The notes under the pieces: generated by a model
Seen by the model: the letters and a program-made list of their open reading frames with translations, nothing else
Told to the model about the DNA's origin: nothing
Database searches by the model: none
Assembly (NCBI GenBank): GCA_964415605.1
Contig: CAYQBA010000008.1
Location: 1 to 48,859 of the forward strand
Direction: 5' to 3'
DNA: 48,859 bases
Source of the DNA: UCB3 sp964415605
Lineage (GTDB): Bacteria; Chloroflexota; Anaerolineae; Epilineales; Epilineaceae
Shown: in pieces, positions 28,232 to 35,872 of the stretch
Layout: each line of letters begins with the position of its first letter
Numbering within the stretch: position 1 is the first letter of the stretch
Program-made: the position numbers and the translations under genes

Positions 28232-29239
28232 TCAATCCCACGGGCTCGTGAGCGGCGCGATCACCTGCGCCGGATCGAACCGCCGGGCCGGCCCCGGCGA
28301 AACGTCGGTCTCGATCCGGACGTTGTCGATGAACGCGCCCCCCATGAACGTCGTCGGCATCGCGCCGTCCTGCGGGTTGGGGTCGCGCGACATGAAGAGG
28401 AACTCCATGAGCGGCGCGGGATCCTGGCTCAAATCCACCTCGCGATACGGCGGGTACACTTCGCGCGCCTGCAGCATGTCGATGCGCAGGGGATCGGCGA
28501 AGAACCGCTCGGGGTACTGCGACGTCAGGGCGACCAGCACGATGCGCTCGGGCTCCTGGTTCTCGCGCGGCTTGAGGTAGCTCACGAACAGGCCGTCCGC
28601 CGCCACGCCCGCCTCCTCGAAGATGCGCGTGTTGAGCCAGAAGTCGACCAGGAAGTCGAGCTGCGAAGGTGGGGTGCTGAACCGGCTGAGATCGATCGCG
28701 AGCATGGCCGAGCTGTTCGCGCCTGATGGATAGACATCCTCGCATGTCAGCCGGCTGCCATCGTCGCCGCTGCCCACGGCCCACAGGCTTTGGGTTCCGT
28801 TGGAGGCGCGGCACTGGCTCAGGCCCCACTGGTAGTCGCCGAACGTCATGAGGTCAAGGTCCATCATGGTCCACAGCGACGGGTCGGGGATGGCGCTCGA
28901 GTCGAAGTCGTCGATCGTCCAAAGATAGGTGTCGGACGGCCCGTCGAAGCGTGGTGCAACCGCGCCACCGGCTCCGTCGGCCAAGCGCCCGTGCGTTGGC
29001 TGGCTCCGCGCGACGCGCGCCGCCTCCGCCTTCGCACGGGCATACGCGGCGGCGCCCGCAGGCACCGGATGGGCATCGAGGAAGGCCTTCACGGCATCAG
29101 GCATCGGACCACCGGGGAGCGGGATGCCTGTGTCGAGTCGGGCCGATTCGGGAGCCGGGCCGGCCGGGCTCGCGGCGGCGTGCGTCGCCGTCGCCAGCCC
29201 CATGCCCACGGCCAGCGCGGCCAAGGTCAACTTGCGCAT
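28232..29239 (-). CDS. Secreted protein with jelly-roll-like domain, unknown function
   Basis: A 335-residue protein with a signal peptide (MRKLTLAALAVGMGLATATHA) and no later membrane helix. Residues about 120-335 look like a beta-sandwich of the MAM/immune-inhibitor-A accessory type. Segments are WTIDDFDSSAIPDPSLW, WGLSQCRASNGTQSLWAVG, MLAIDLSRF and GGAFIDNVRIETD. Such modules usually bind carbohydrate or calcium. No catalytic domain is attached. ATG 29239 is supported by GAGGAG upstream and by the signal peptide; the longer open frame upstream has no coding character. The gene has its own promoter at 29366-29394. Confidence 0.82.
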   Translation of the reverse strand: MRKLTLAALAVGMGLATATHAAASPAGPAPESARLDTGIPLPGGPMPDAVKAFLDAHPVPAGAAAYARAKAEAARVARSQPTHGRLADGAGGAVAPRFDGPSDTYLWTIDDFDSSAIPDPSLWTMMDLDLMTFGDYQWGLSQCRASNGTQSLWAVGSGDDGSRLTCEDVYPSGANSSAMLAIDLSRFSTPPSQLDFLVDFWLNTRIFEEAGVAADGLFVSYLKPRENQEPERIVLVALTSQYPERFFADPLRIDMLQAREVYPPYREVDLSQDPAPLMEFLFMSRDPNPQDGAMPTTFMGGAFIDNVRIETDVSPGPARRFDPAQVIAPLTSPWD

Positions 29240-29365
29240 GAGCTTTCGTCTCCTCTCGCCCACGGCGTGCGTTGCACCGTGGGCATCGAACCGGACGCAT
29301 CGCGGAAATGTCCTTCGGCCACATCGAATCTGACATGTCTGCCGAAGCTCCAAAGCTGGTAAAAC

Positions 29366-29394
29366 AGTATAACACGCGCCGGCACCTATGTCAA
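29366..29394 (-). promoter_or_regulatory. Promoter of the secreted jelly-roll protein gene
   Basis: On the minus strand TTGACA (29389-29394) and TATACT (29366-29371) are separated by 17 bases. The predicted leader is about 120 bases, long for this window. Confidence 0.8.
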
Positions 29395-29431
29395 AGTCAG
29401 CCGCCGCGGCCGGGCGGTCCGTCGGAGGCGG

Positions 29432-32400
29432 TCACGGGCGGGTGGGGCGCGTCTCCTGCAATGCCGGATCAGCATGCCGAATGAAGGCCTCGACATCGCG
29501 CGCCGCGGCGTCCGCCCGCGGGTCGCCGGCCCGGGACAGGGCATCCCGGCGGAACTCCAGGAAGGTGCGGTTCCACGCCGGATACGGATCGAAGCGCGTG
29601 GCCACCTCGAGCTGGAGCTCAGGCGGGAGATGCGGTCCGATGGCCGCCAGGGCATCTCGGCGAGCGGGCTCCGCCAGCCCGCCCGGGAACGGCTCGCGCA
29701 GCGGCTCCAAAAGCGCCCGCGCATGGTCGGGCTGCCCCGCCGCCAACCGCACCGCCAGCGCGAGGGCGCTCTCGGCCGACGCCTCCCGGGACCACACCTG
29801 CCCCCGCAAGGCGGCGAACCCCTCGACGAGGTGCTCCACGGCCGTGTCGGGCGCCCCGTTGCGCGCCGCGGTCTCGGCGGCCGCGAACCGGGCATCCGCT
29901 GGCCAGTCATCGACGAGCGGACCGATCCGCGGCCGCACATCTTCCGGCGCCGCCGTTCGGGCCGCCGACTCAAGCAGCACGAGCGCCGCCATCGGTCCAT
30001 TCGGCTCGCCGGGCCACAGGCGCACGACGTCGGCGTAGCGCCGATCGACGAACGCCAGCACGGCCTCGGCGCGGCGCCGATCGTCGCCCACGAGCTCGGG
30101 GGGCACGACGAAGCCGGTGTCGTCGGCGGCAAGCATCAGCAGGCGTTCGAGCTGGATGCGCCGTGCATCGACCTGCCCGACGAGGTGGGCGGGAACGTCG
30201 GCGTTGGCCGCCAGGGCCATCGACAACACCTGACCCGCGTCGAAGGCACTGGCTTGCGAAAGTGCCCGGGCGAACCCGTACTCGAGCCGGTTGCGGTCGT
30301 CGGTGTTGCGCTCGCCGTTGATCGCGGCGATGCGGCGCGCCACGTCGGGGGTCGCCAGGTGCCGGGCCAGGACGCCTTCCACCGAGTCGGTGAGCCAGAC
30401 CCGTCGGATCGCCTCGGCGTACGGTGGCTGTGCGATGCGCGTGCGCAGCTGGTCCATGGGGTAAGCGGGCGGCGCGAGATGGCAGATGAACAGCAGGTCG
30501 CCCATCTCGGTGACCCAGGTCTCGACGAACGGAAACACCGACGCCAACGTCGCGTACACCAGGCGGACCGCCCGCGAGTCGACCTCGTAGCCCTGGAGCC
30601 ACTGCCCGAAGAGGCCGCCAGGCGCCAATCGACCCTTGACGGCGGCATAGTACTCCTCGGTGTACAGCGTGGCCACGCCGGCGCGGTAGGGGTTGGACGG
30701 CTCGGAGACGATGAGATCGTAGACCGGTCCCCGGGTCACAAGCAGCTCGCGGGCATCGCCGGCGATGAGCCGCACGTTGGGCTTGTCGAGAGCGCCGCGG
30801 TTGACGGGCGCGAAGAACTCGCGCGCCAGCGCCGCGATGCCCGGCTCGATCTCGGCGACGTCGACCCGCTGCATGCCGGGCACGTCCGCCAGCCAGCCCG
30901 CGGTCGTGCCCGTGCCAAGCCCGACCACGAACGCGGTCCGGGGCTCGGGATGCAGCATCGCGGGGAGCAAGCCGAGCATCACCTGGGTGTCGGCGTCGCC
31001 GAACGCCGTGCCGTCGGACTTGCCGCCCACCAGCAGCGCGTGTCCGCTGCCGCCGATCGCCACGGCCACGCTGGCTTCGCGCCCCTCGATCTCGCGCAGC
31101 ACGTCGCTCCGGCGCTCGGTCTGCCACTCGCGCAACCCGTTGACCGTCGTCGGCAGGGCGCCAATGCGGCCGTAGCCGATCGGCACATGGCGCCACGCCG
31201 CCGTCGGTCCCGGCAGCGCGAGCACCAGGAAGGCGGCGCACACCCACAGCCCCGCCGTCGCGGCCAGGTCCAGCCGGCTGGCGGCGCGGATCGCCAGCAC
31301 CGCGGCGCCGAGGCTCAGGCCCAAGGTCAGCCCGACGACGAGCCGCCAGCTGCCGGTCGCCGCAAGCCCGGGCACCAGGATGAAGCCGCCGGCCAGCGCC
31401 CCGGCGACCGCGCCGAGGGTATTGGCGGCGTACGCGTGGCCGACGTCGCGCCCGGCATCGCGCGCGCCTTCGCCGAGCAGCCCCACGAGGAGTGGGAACT
31501 GCACGCCGGCGAGCAGTGACGGGCCGAGCACGAGGAGCCCCGTGACCAGCGCCCAGCCGGTGATCTGACCGGCCAGGCCGAGGGCGCGCAACCCGTTCAC
31601 GTGGTAGGCAAACACCGCGATGCTGTCGCCCAGCGCCCATGGCACGGCCAACAGCAGGGCTTGCCAGGCAGACACGCGGGCCAGCGACCGCGGTGAGACG
31701 GCGCCCGGGTACGGTGCCCACCACCACCGATACAGCAGCCCGCCCGCGCCAATGCCGGCCAGGGCGACGGCCAGGATCAACCCGAAGCCGTAGAGCGACG
31801 ACCCCACGAGCGGCGCCAGCATGCGGAACCAGACGAGCTCCATGAGGAAGAACGCGAATCCGGTGATGGCGGCGGCCAAGAAGACGAAGCGGGGCGCGAC
31901 CCGCTGGCCGACCGCGTCGGGAGCGAGCGGTCCGGCCGAGGGCCGCCCGGTCCTGTGGCTCGCGCCGGCCGCCTGCGCGCCCCCAGAGACAGGGCGGGCT
32001 TGCCGTCGGGGATCGGGGTCGTTGCCCCGGCCGCGGGCCACCCACACCGCCGCCGCGCCGACCGCGAGGTTGACCGCCGCGGCCGCCCAGACCGTCGCAC
32101 GGATGCCCCAGGCCTCGAGCAGCCAGAACGTGCTGGCCATGACGCCGGCCACCGCCCCGAGCGTGTTGAGCCCGTAGAGCACCCCCAGGTCGCCGCGCTG
32201 AGCATCGCGCTCGGCGCGCACGGCCTCGGCCCACTTGAAGGCCGCCGGGAGGCTGCCGCCCATCAGCACGCACGGCGCGGCGAGCACCACCGCGGACAAC
32301 CCGAGCTGGAGCAGCGTGGCCGGCCCGAGGCCGAGGGCCGTGATGCCGCCGGTGCGGACGTACAACGCCCGTACGGCGGCCAACAAGAAGGGTGTGAGCA

Positions 32401-32665
32401 AGGCCGATGCGCCGACGCCGATCTCGATGAGGCCGTACAGCCGCAAAGGATCGTGCACGGTCTCGGAGCGCCGCCCCAGCAGGGCGCTCCCCGCACCCAG
32501 TCCACCCATGAAGATGGCCAGCACCGCGGCGGCCGCCGGCGTCGCACCGCCGAAGACCAGCCGGAGGTCCCGCAGCCAAGCGGTCTGGTAGACAAGCGCG
32601 CAAGCCCCCGACAGGCAGAGCAGGAAGCCGAGGAAGGGCAGTCGAAGGGTCGGGCGAAGCGTCAT
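29432..32665 (-). CDS. Large membrane protein with spermidine-synthase-like domain
   Basis: A 1,077-residue fused protein. The N-terminal half holds many hydrophobic helices of the fused MFS/spermidine synthase type: LSGACALVYQTAWLR at the start, then FMGGLGAG and YAANTLGAVAGALAGG. Residues about 530-760 are a Rossmann-like aminopropyltransferase fold (VVGLGTGTTAGWL, VDVAEIEPGI, GDARELLVTRG, YDLIVSEPSNPYRAG). The usual GGGDGG loop is replaced and the catalytic Asp region reads SEPSNP, so true spermidine synthesis is unlikely. The last 300 residues are Ala/Arg-rich helices. ATG 32665 matches the family start and has AGGA upstream; ATG 32692 in frame is possible. It is the last gene of a three-gene envelope unit. 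Confidence 0.9.
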   Translation of the reverse strand: MTLRPTLRLPFLGFLLCLSGACALVYQTAWLRDLRLVFGGATPAAAAVLAIFMGGLGAGSALLGRRSETVHDPLRLYGLIEIGVGASALLTPFLLAAVRALYVRTGGITALGLGPATLLQLGLSAVVLAAPCVLMGGSLPAAFKWAEAVRAERDAQRGDLGVLYGLNTLGAVAGVMASTFWLLEAWGIRATVWAAAAVNLAVGAAAVWVARGRGNDPDPRRQARPVSGGAQAAGASHRTGRPSAGPLAPDAVGQRVAPRFVFLAAAITGFAFFLMELVWFRMLAPLVGSSLYGFGLILAVALAGIGAGGLLYRWWWAPYPGAVSPRSLARVSAWQALLLAVPWALGDSIAVFAYHVNGLRALGLAGQITGWALVTGLLVLGPSLLAGVQFPLLVGLLGEGARDAGRDVGHAYAANTLGAVAGALAGGFILVPGLAATGSWRLVVGLTLGLSLGAAVLAIRAASRLDLAATAGLWVCAAFLVLALPGPTAAWRHVPIGYGRIGALPTTVNGLREWQTERRSDVLREIEGREASVAVAIGGSGHALLVGGKSDGTAFGDADTQVMLGLLPAMLHPEPRTAFVVGLGTGTTAGWLADVPGMQRVDVAEIEPGIAALAREFFAPVNRGALDKPNVRLIAGDARELLVTRGPVYDLIVSEPSNPYRAGVATLYTEEYYAAVKGRLAPGGLFGQWLQGYEVDSRAVRLVYATLASVFPFVETWVTEMGDLLFICHLAPPAYPMDQLRTRIAQPPYAEAIRRVWLTDSVEGVLARHLATPDVARRIAAINGERNTDDRNRLEYGFARALSQASAFDAGQVLSMALAANADVPAHLVGQVDARRIQLERLLMLAADDTGFVVPPELVGDDRRRAEAVLAFVDRRYADVVRLWPGEPNGPMAALVLLESAARTAAPEDVRPRIGPLVDDWPADARFAAAETAARNGAPDTAVEHLVEGFAALRGQVWSREASAESALALAVRLAAGQPDHARALLEPLREPFPGGLAEPARRDALAAIGPHLPPELQLEVATRFDPYPAWNRTFLEFRRDALSRAGDPRADAAARDVEAFIRHADPALQETRPTRP

Positions 32666-32741
32666 GGGGATGGGTCCTGACGTGGCATGCATGGCGTCGT
32701 CGACGGGCGGTCACGCGACGGGGCGACGACGGTGCCGCGCA

Positions 32742-33842
32742 TCACGGCGCGCCCGGTCCGCCGGTCACGCCGCCGGCGGCCGGCAGCTCGGATTGAAACG
32801 ACCATGCGTCTGGCCCTGGATCGTAAGCGAACACGAACACCCGCTCGCGCCGCTCGCTGGCGACCTTCAAGCTGTAGGTGAAGTCGAAGGTCTGGATGGT
32901 CATCTCCGGCGCCGGGCCCGGGCCGATGCGGATACGGCGGGCCTTGTCGTGCGTGCCGTCCGGCAGGTCCGCCAACGAGAGCTCGTGGCGCGGCTCGCCG
33001 ACGAAGTCGCCGGCGGCGTCGAGCGCGACCGAGTAGATGTCCGGCCGGCGCGCCAGGCCGTAGTACAGCCGCTTGCCGTGAGTGCCGTTGAACGCGGCCA
33101 GCCCGAAGGGGTCGGCCCCGTCGAGGTGGCTTGCGACGGCGCCCGAGGTCAGGTCGATCCGGTGGATCCGGCCGGCCTCCGTGCTGGCAGTCGAGCCGGC
33201 CACCGACGCGGCGTAGAGGCTGTGGGTGTCGCAGTCGTAGGCCAGGCCGATCACGCCAAACGGGTTGGCGCCGGACGGGGGCTGCTCCGCGGGCAGATCG
33301 ACCAGCTCTGCCATCGCCATGCTGTGTCCGTCGACGCGATACACCCTGTTCTGCATCGCCGGCGGGTTCTCCTCCAGGCTGACCAGCGGCACGGGCGCCA
33401 CGTAGACGTTGCCGTCGCGGTCGTAGACGAACGGCCCCAGGTAGCCGGCGTCGTCCCAGGACGGGTGCTGGAACACGCCGCCGGCATCCAGCGGCTTGTC
33501 GGGATCGATCACGGCCAGCCCCTTGACCCCCTCGACCGATGTGCCGAGGGCCGCGCGCGGGCCGAGGCCCATGGCCGCGGTGAACGATGGGCGCGCCTGG
33601 CAGCCCGTGACGCCGCCGAGCGGGCGATCCCCCTCGAGAGCGCCGCTGCCCGATCCAGACGGCCCGCCGGCGAAGAGCCATGCGGCGAGTCCGGCCAGGC
33701 CGATGGCGGCGGCGAGGCCCATGACGGCGCCGCGCGCCCGGCGCGTCTTCGCGCCCGCGCCGGGCGGCGGGGCGGCCGGTCGCATCGACCTGGCCGCCGG
33801 GCCGTCGCCGCCGGTGTCAGCAGGCCGGTGTCGCCTGGTCAT
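32742..33842 (-). CDS. Membrane-anchored propeller-like protein, unknown function
   Basis: A 366-residue protein. A basic, Pro-rich N-terminus (1-38) precedes one membrane helix (about 39-58, GLAAAIGLAGLAAWLF), so the rest is extracytoplasmic. The remainder has propeller-like strands: GPFVYDRDGNVYVAPVPLVS, GLAYDCDTHSLYAAS, GRIHRIDLTSGAV, KRLYYGLARRPDIYSVALD. This resembles a 6-bladed NHL/SMP-30-like fold. No active site is recognised. It begins 31 bases after the copper-amine-oxidase-like gene and precedes the large membrane protein by about 50-75 bases. Confidence 0.8.
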   Translation of the reverse strand: MTRRHRPADTGGDGPAARSMRPAAPPPGAGAKTRRARGAVMGLAAAIGLAGLAAWLFAGGPSGSGSGALEGDRPLGGVTGCQARPSFTAAMGLGPRAALGTSVEGVKGLAVIDPDKPLDAGGVFQHPSWDDAGYLGPFVYDRDGNVYVAPVPLVSLEENPPAMQNRVYRVDGHSMAMAELVDLPAEQPPSGANPFGVIGLAYDCDTHSLYAASVAGSTASTEAGRIHRIDLTSGAVASHLDGADPFGLAAFNGTHGKRLYYGLARRPDIYSVALDAAGDFVGEPRHELSLADLPDGTHDKARRIRIGPGPAPEMTIQTFDFTYSLKVASERRERVFVFAYDPGPDAWSFQSELPAAGGVTGGPGAP

Positions 33843-33873
33843 CGGTCTGGACCGTGTGCGCGGGGGTCCGCGG

Positions 33874-35727
33874 TCACGGCCCGCGCCCGATCGGCACGAA
33901 GCGCGGTCCGAACGCGCACGGGAAGATCCGCGCCGTGGACCGCCCGTCCTCGACCGCGGCCTCGGCCCAACAATACTCGGCGCCCGGCACGTCGGAGTTG
34001 ACCAGCTGCGGCACGTACCAGAGCACGACGTCGGTAGCCGCGACGCTTTCCGGAGGAGTCATGAACTTCTCCGGGCCTTGCCGGTGATCGGCGTTGCAGC
34101 ACGGGCCGATCGTCAGGAGATCGCCGTCGCCCTCGTCGGCGTGATGGCGGGTGACATAGACCCAGGCATCGTCCCCGTGGCTGCCGTCGCCCATCTGGCC
34201 GCGGTTGGGTTCGACGAGGAACCCGCCCCCATCTCGATCCAGGATGCGAAGCTGATAGCCGTCGGGCGTGTAGGGCGTGGCCGCGTCCAGCGCGCGCCAG
34301 CCTTCCTCGGACCACGGTTGCCATCCGGCGCCGTCCCAGGCCGACACCGTGTCGGCGGTGCCGTCGCCGCCCGCCGTCACGTCGATGCGAAGGACCGGCC
34401 GGTAAGTCCCCTGGTTGCCACACCCGCGGCCGAGGTTGGCGCCGCCAACGCGGAACCGCCCGTCGCGGTAGAGCTCGAAGCGCTGAGTGTAGCGGTAGTT
34501 GCACGGCGCCGGCCACAGCTCGCTCCGGAAGTCCTGGACGATGGCGAAACCGGCGGCATCGCCCCCTGTGCTTTCCACCGCGGGGAGCGCCTCGACCACC
34601 GGCCCGTTGAACGCGACGACCGACGCCGTGCTGAACTGCGGGCAACCGACGGCGTCGCTGTACCCGAACCCGTCGGTGCCGGAATAGCTGACGTGCCAGT
34701 CGACCAGCTTGGCGGATCGCATGACCTGGCGGCCCTGGAAGCGGACGTCGGTCAGCTCGAGGCCATCGGATGGGGTCAGCCGGTATTGGAGCGACCAACC
34801 GTCCTGCTCGAGCGCCGTCGATCGCTCGCAGTACCTGGCCATCACGACCTCGTCCTGGAGGGCCTTCTCGGTGATGGCGGCGCTCCGCGCCTGTCCCAGC
34901 TCCGTCCAACGCGTGCCGACCAGCCGCCCGTCGGTCAGGTCCACGATGGCCCACAGCGCGCGATCGCCCTGAATGAACGTCGGCGCCACGCACAGGTGGC
35001 GCGAGCGCTCGCAGCGGCTGCCGTTGAGCGCCGTCTTGACGTTGGGCATGCCGGCATCGGCTTGAGCGGGTGCCTCTCCCAACGCCTCGATGACCTCGGG
35101 CGATCGGATGGCGATCTCGGCGGCGAGGTCGGCCAAGGTGTCGGGAATCTCGGGCTGCGTGTCGGGCCGCGGCTCGGCGGCGACGAGACGGCCCGCGGCG
35201 ACGTCGACGGTCGCGACGAGCGTGGCGTTGGTGGCATGGTTGTAGATCTCGACGCGGTGGCAGCGGGCCGACCGGCACGCCGCGGTGGCCGCCGTGACGT
35301 CCGCGGGCAGCACCGGCCGCACCTGCATGACCTCCGCCCGCAGGGCAACCCCGGTCTGCGCGTCGCGCGCCGTGGCCTGGACCGCCGCCTGCGCCAGGGC
35401 CAGGTCTTGCGCTGCGCGCCGCTCGGCGTCCAGATCGCCGCCGAAAGGGAGGATCGGCGCGGCGCTCGCCAGCGCCACCGACCACGCCGCCTCGCGGGTC
35501 GCGAGCGCCGGCACGCGAGACCAGAGGTCATCGGGAGACTCCGACCCGGCCAGCATCGGCCGCGGGTCGACCGTGGCGGCGGGGGCGGCGGGCGTTGGTA
35601 GGGGCGCCGTGGCGGGGGCGCCCGCCGCGCACGCGGCGATGAGCACGAGCCCCGGCAGGGTGATGGCGACACCACCGCCGAGGCGGCGCCTCACGACCGC
35701 GCGATCGGGACCGTTCGATGTGGCCAT
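33874..35727 (-). CDS. Copper-amine-oxidase-like lipoprotein lacking catalytic residues
   Basis: A 617-residue lipoprotein (signal ending LVLIAAC, C33). Two N2/N3-like domains are suggested by VEIYNHATNATLVATVDV and LWAIVDLTDGRLVGTRW. The C-terminal part follows the copper amine oxidase catalytic-domain pattern: YRLTPSDGLELTDVRF, VVAFNGPVVE, CNYRYTQRFELYRDG, WVYVTRHHADE, TDVVLWYVPQLVN. The tyrosine that becomes the TPQ cofactor is present (Y411), but the following Asp/Glu is Arg. The HxH copper ligands before RIDV are absent (GTYRPVLRIDV), and the third ligand position reads VN instead of TH. Family membership is my motif-level inference; loss of activity follows from the missing ligands. ATG 35727 is chosen because it lies 6 bases after a -10 box. 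Confidence 0.75.
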   Translation of the reverse strand: MATSNGPDRAVVRRRLGGGVAITLPGLVLIAACAAGAPATAPLPTPAAPAATVDPRPMLAGSESPDDLWSRVPALATREAAWSVALASAAPILPFGGDLDAERRAAQDLALAQAAVQATARDAQTGVALRAEVMQVRPVLPADVTAATAACRSARCHRVEIYNHATNATLVATVDVAAGRLVAAEPRPDTQPEIPDTLADLAAEIAIRSPEVIEALGEAPAQADAGMPNVKTALNGSRCERSRHLCVAPTFIQGDRALWAIVDLTDGRLVGTRWTELGQARSAAITEKALQDEVVMARYCERSTALEQDGWSLQYRLTPSDGLELTDVRFQGRQVMRSAKLVDWHVSYSGTDGFGYSDAVGCPQFSTASVVAFNGPVVEALPAVESTGGDAAGFAIVQDFRSELWPAPCNYRYTQRFELYRDGRFRVGGANLGRGCGNQGTYRPVLRIDVTAGGDGTADTVSAWDGAGWQPWSEEGWRALDAATPYTPDGYQLRILDRDGGGFLVEPNRGQMGDGSHGDDAWVYVTRHHADEGDGDLLTIGPCCNADHRQGPEKFMTPPESVAATDVVLWYVPQLVNSDVPGAEYCWAEAAVEDGRSTARIFPCAFGPRFVPIGRGP

Positions 35728-35733
35728 TCGGCT

Positions 35734-35761
35734 ATTGTACCGCGCCACCGCCTGAAGTGAA
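35734..35761 (-). promoter_or_regulatory. Promoter giving a probably leaderless transcript
   Basis: On the minus strand TTCACT (35756-35761) and TACAAT (35734-35739) are separated by 16 bases. Six bases separate the -10 box from ATG 35727, and no Shine-Dalgarno sequence is present. Confidence 0.6.
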
Positions 35762-35769
35762 GGTCAGAC

Positions 35770-35809
35770 GGGGCCGGTGGCGTGCGCCCAAACGCGCGCC
35801 ACCGGCCCC
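35770..35809 (-). terminator. Hairpin after the giant surface-protein gene
   Basis: Perfect 13-bp stem GGGGCCGGTGGCG/CGCCACCGGCCCC with a 14-base loop, 63 bases past the giant gene's stop. No T-run follows. Confidence 0.7.
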
Positions 35810-35872
35810 GCCACCCTCCATCAGCCGAGGATCACGCCCGCGAACCGCAGGCCCGCCTCGATGTGCGATGCT

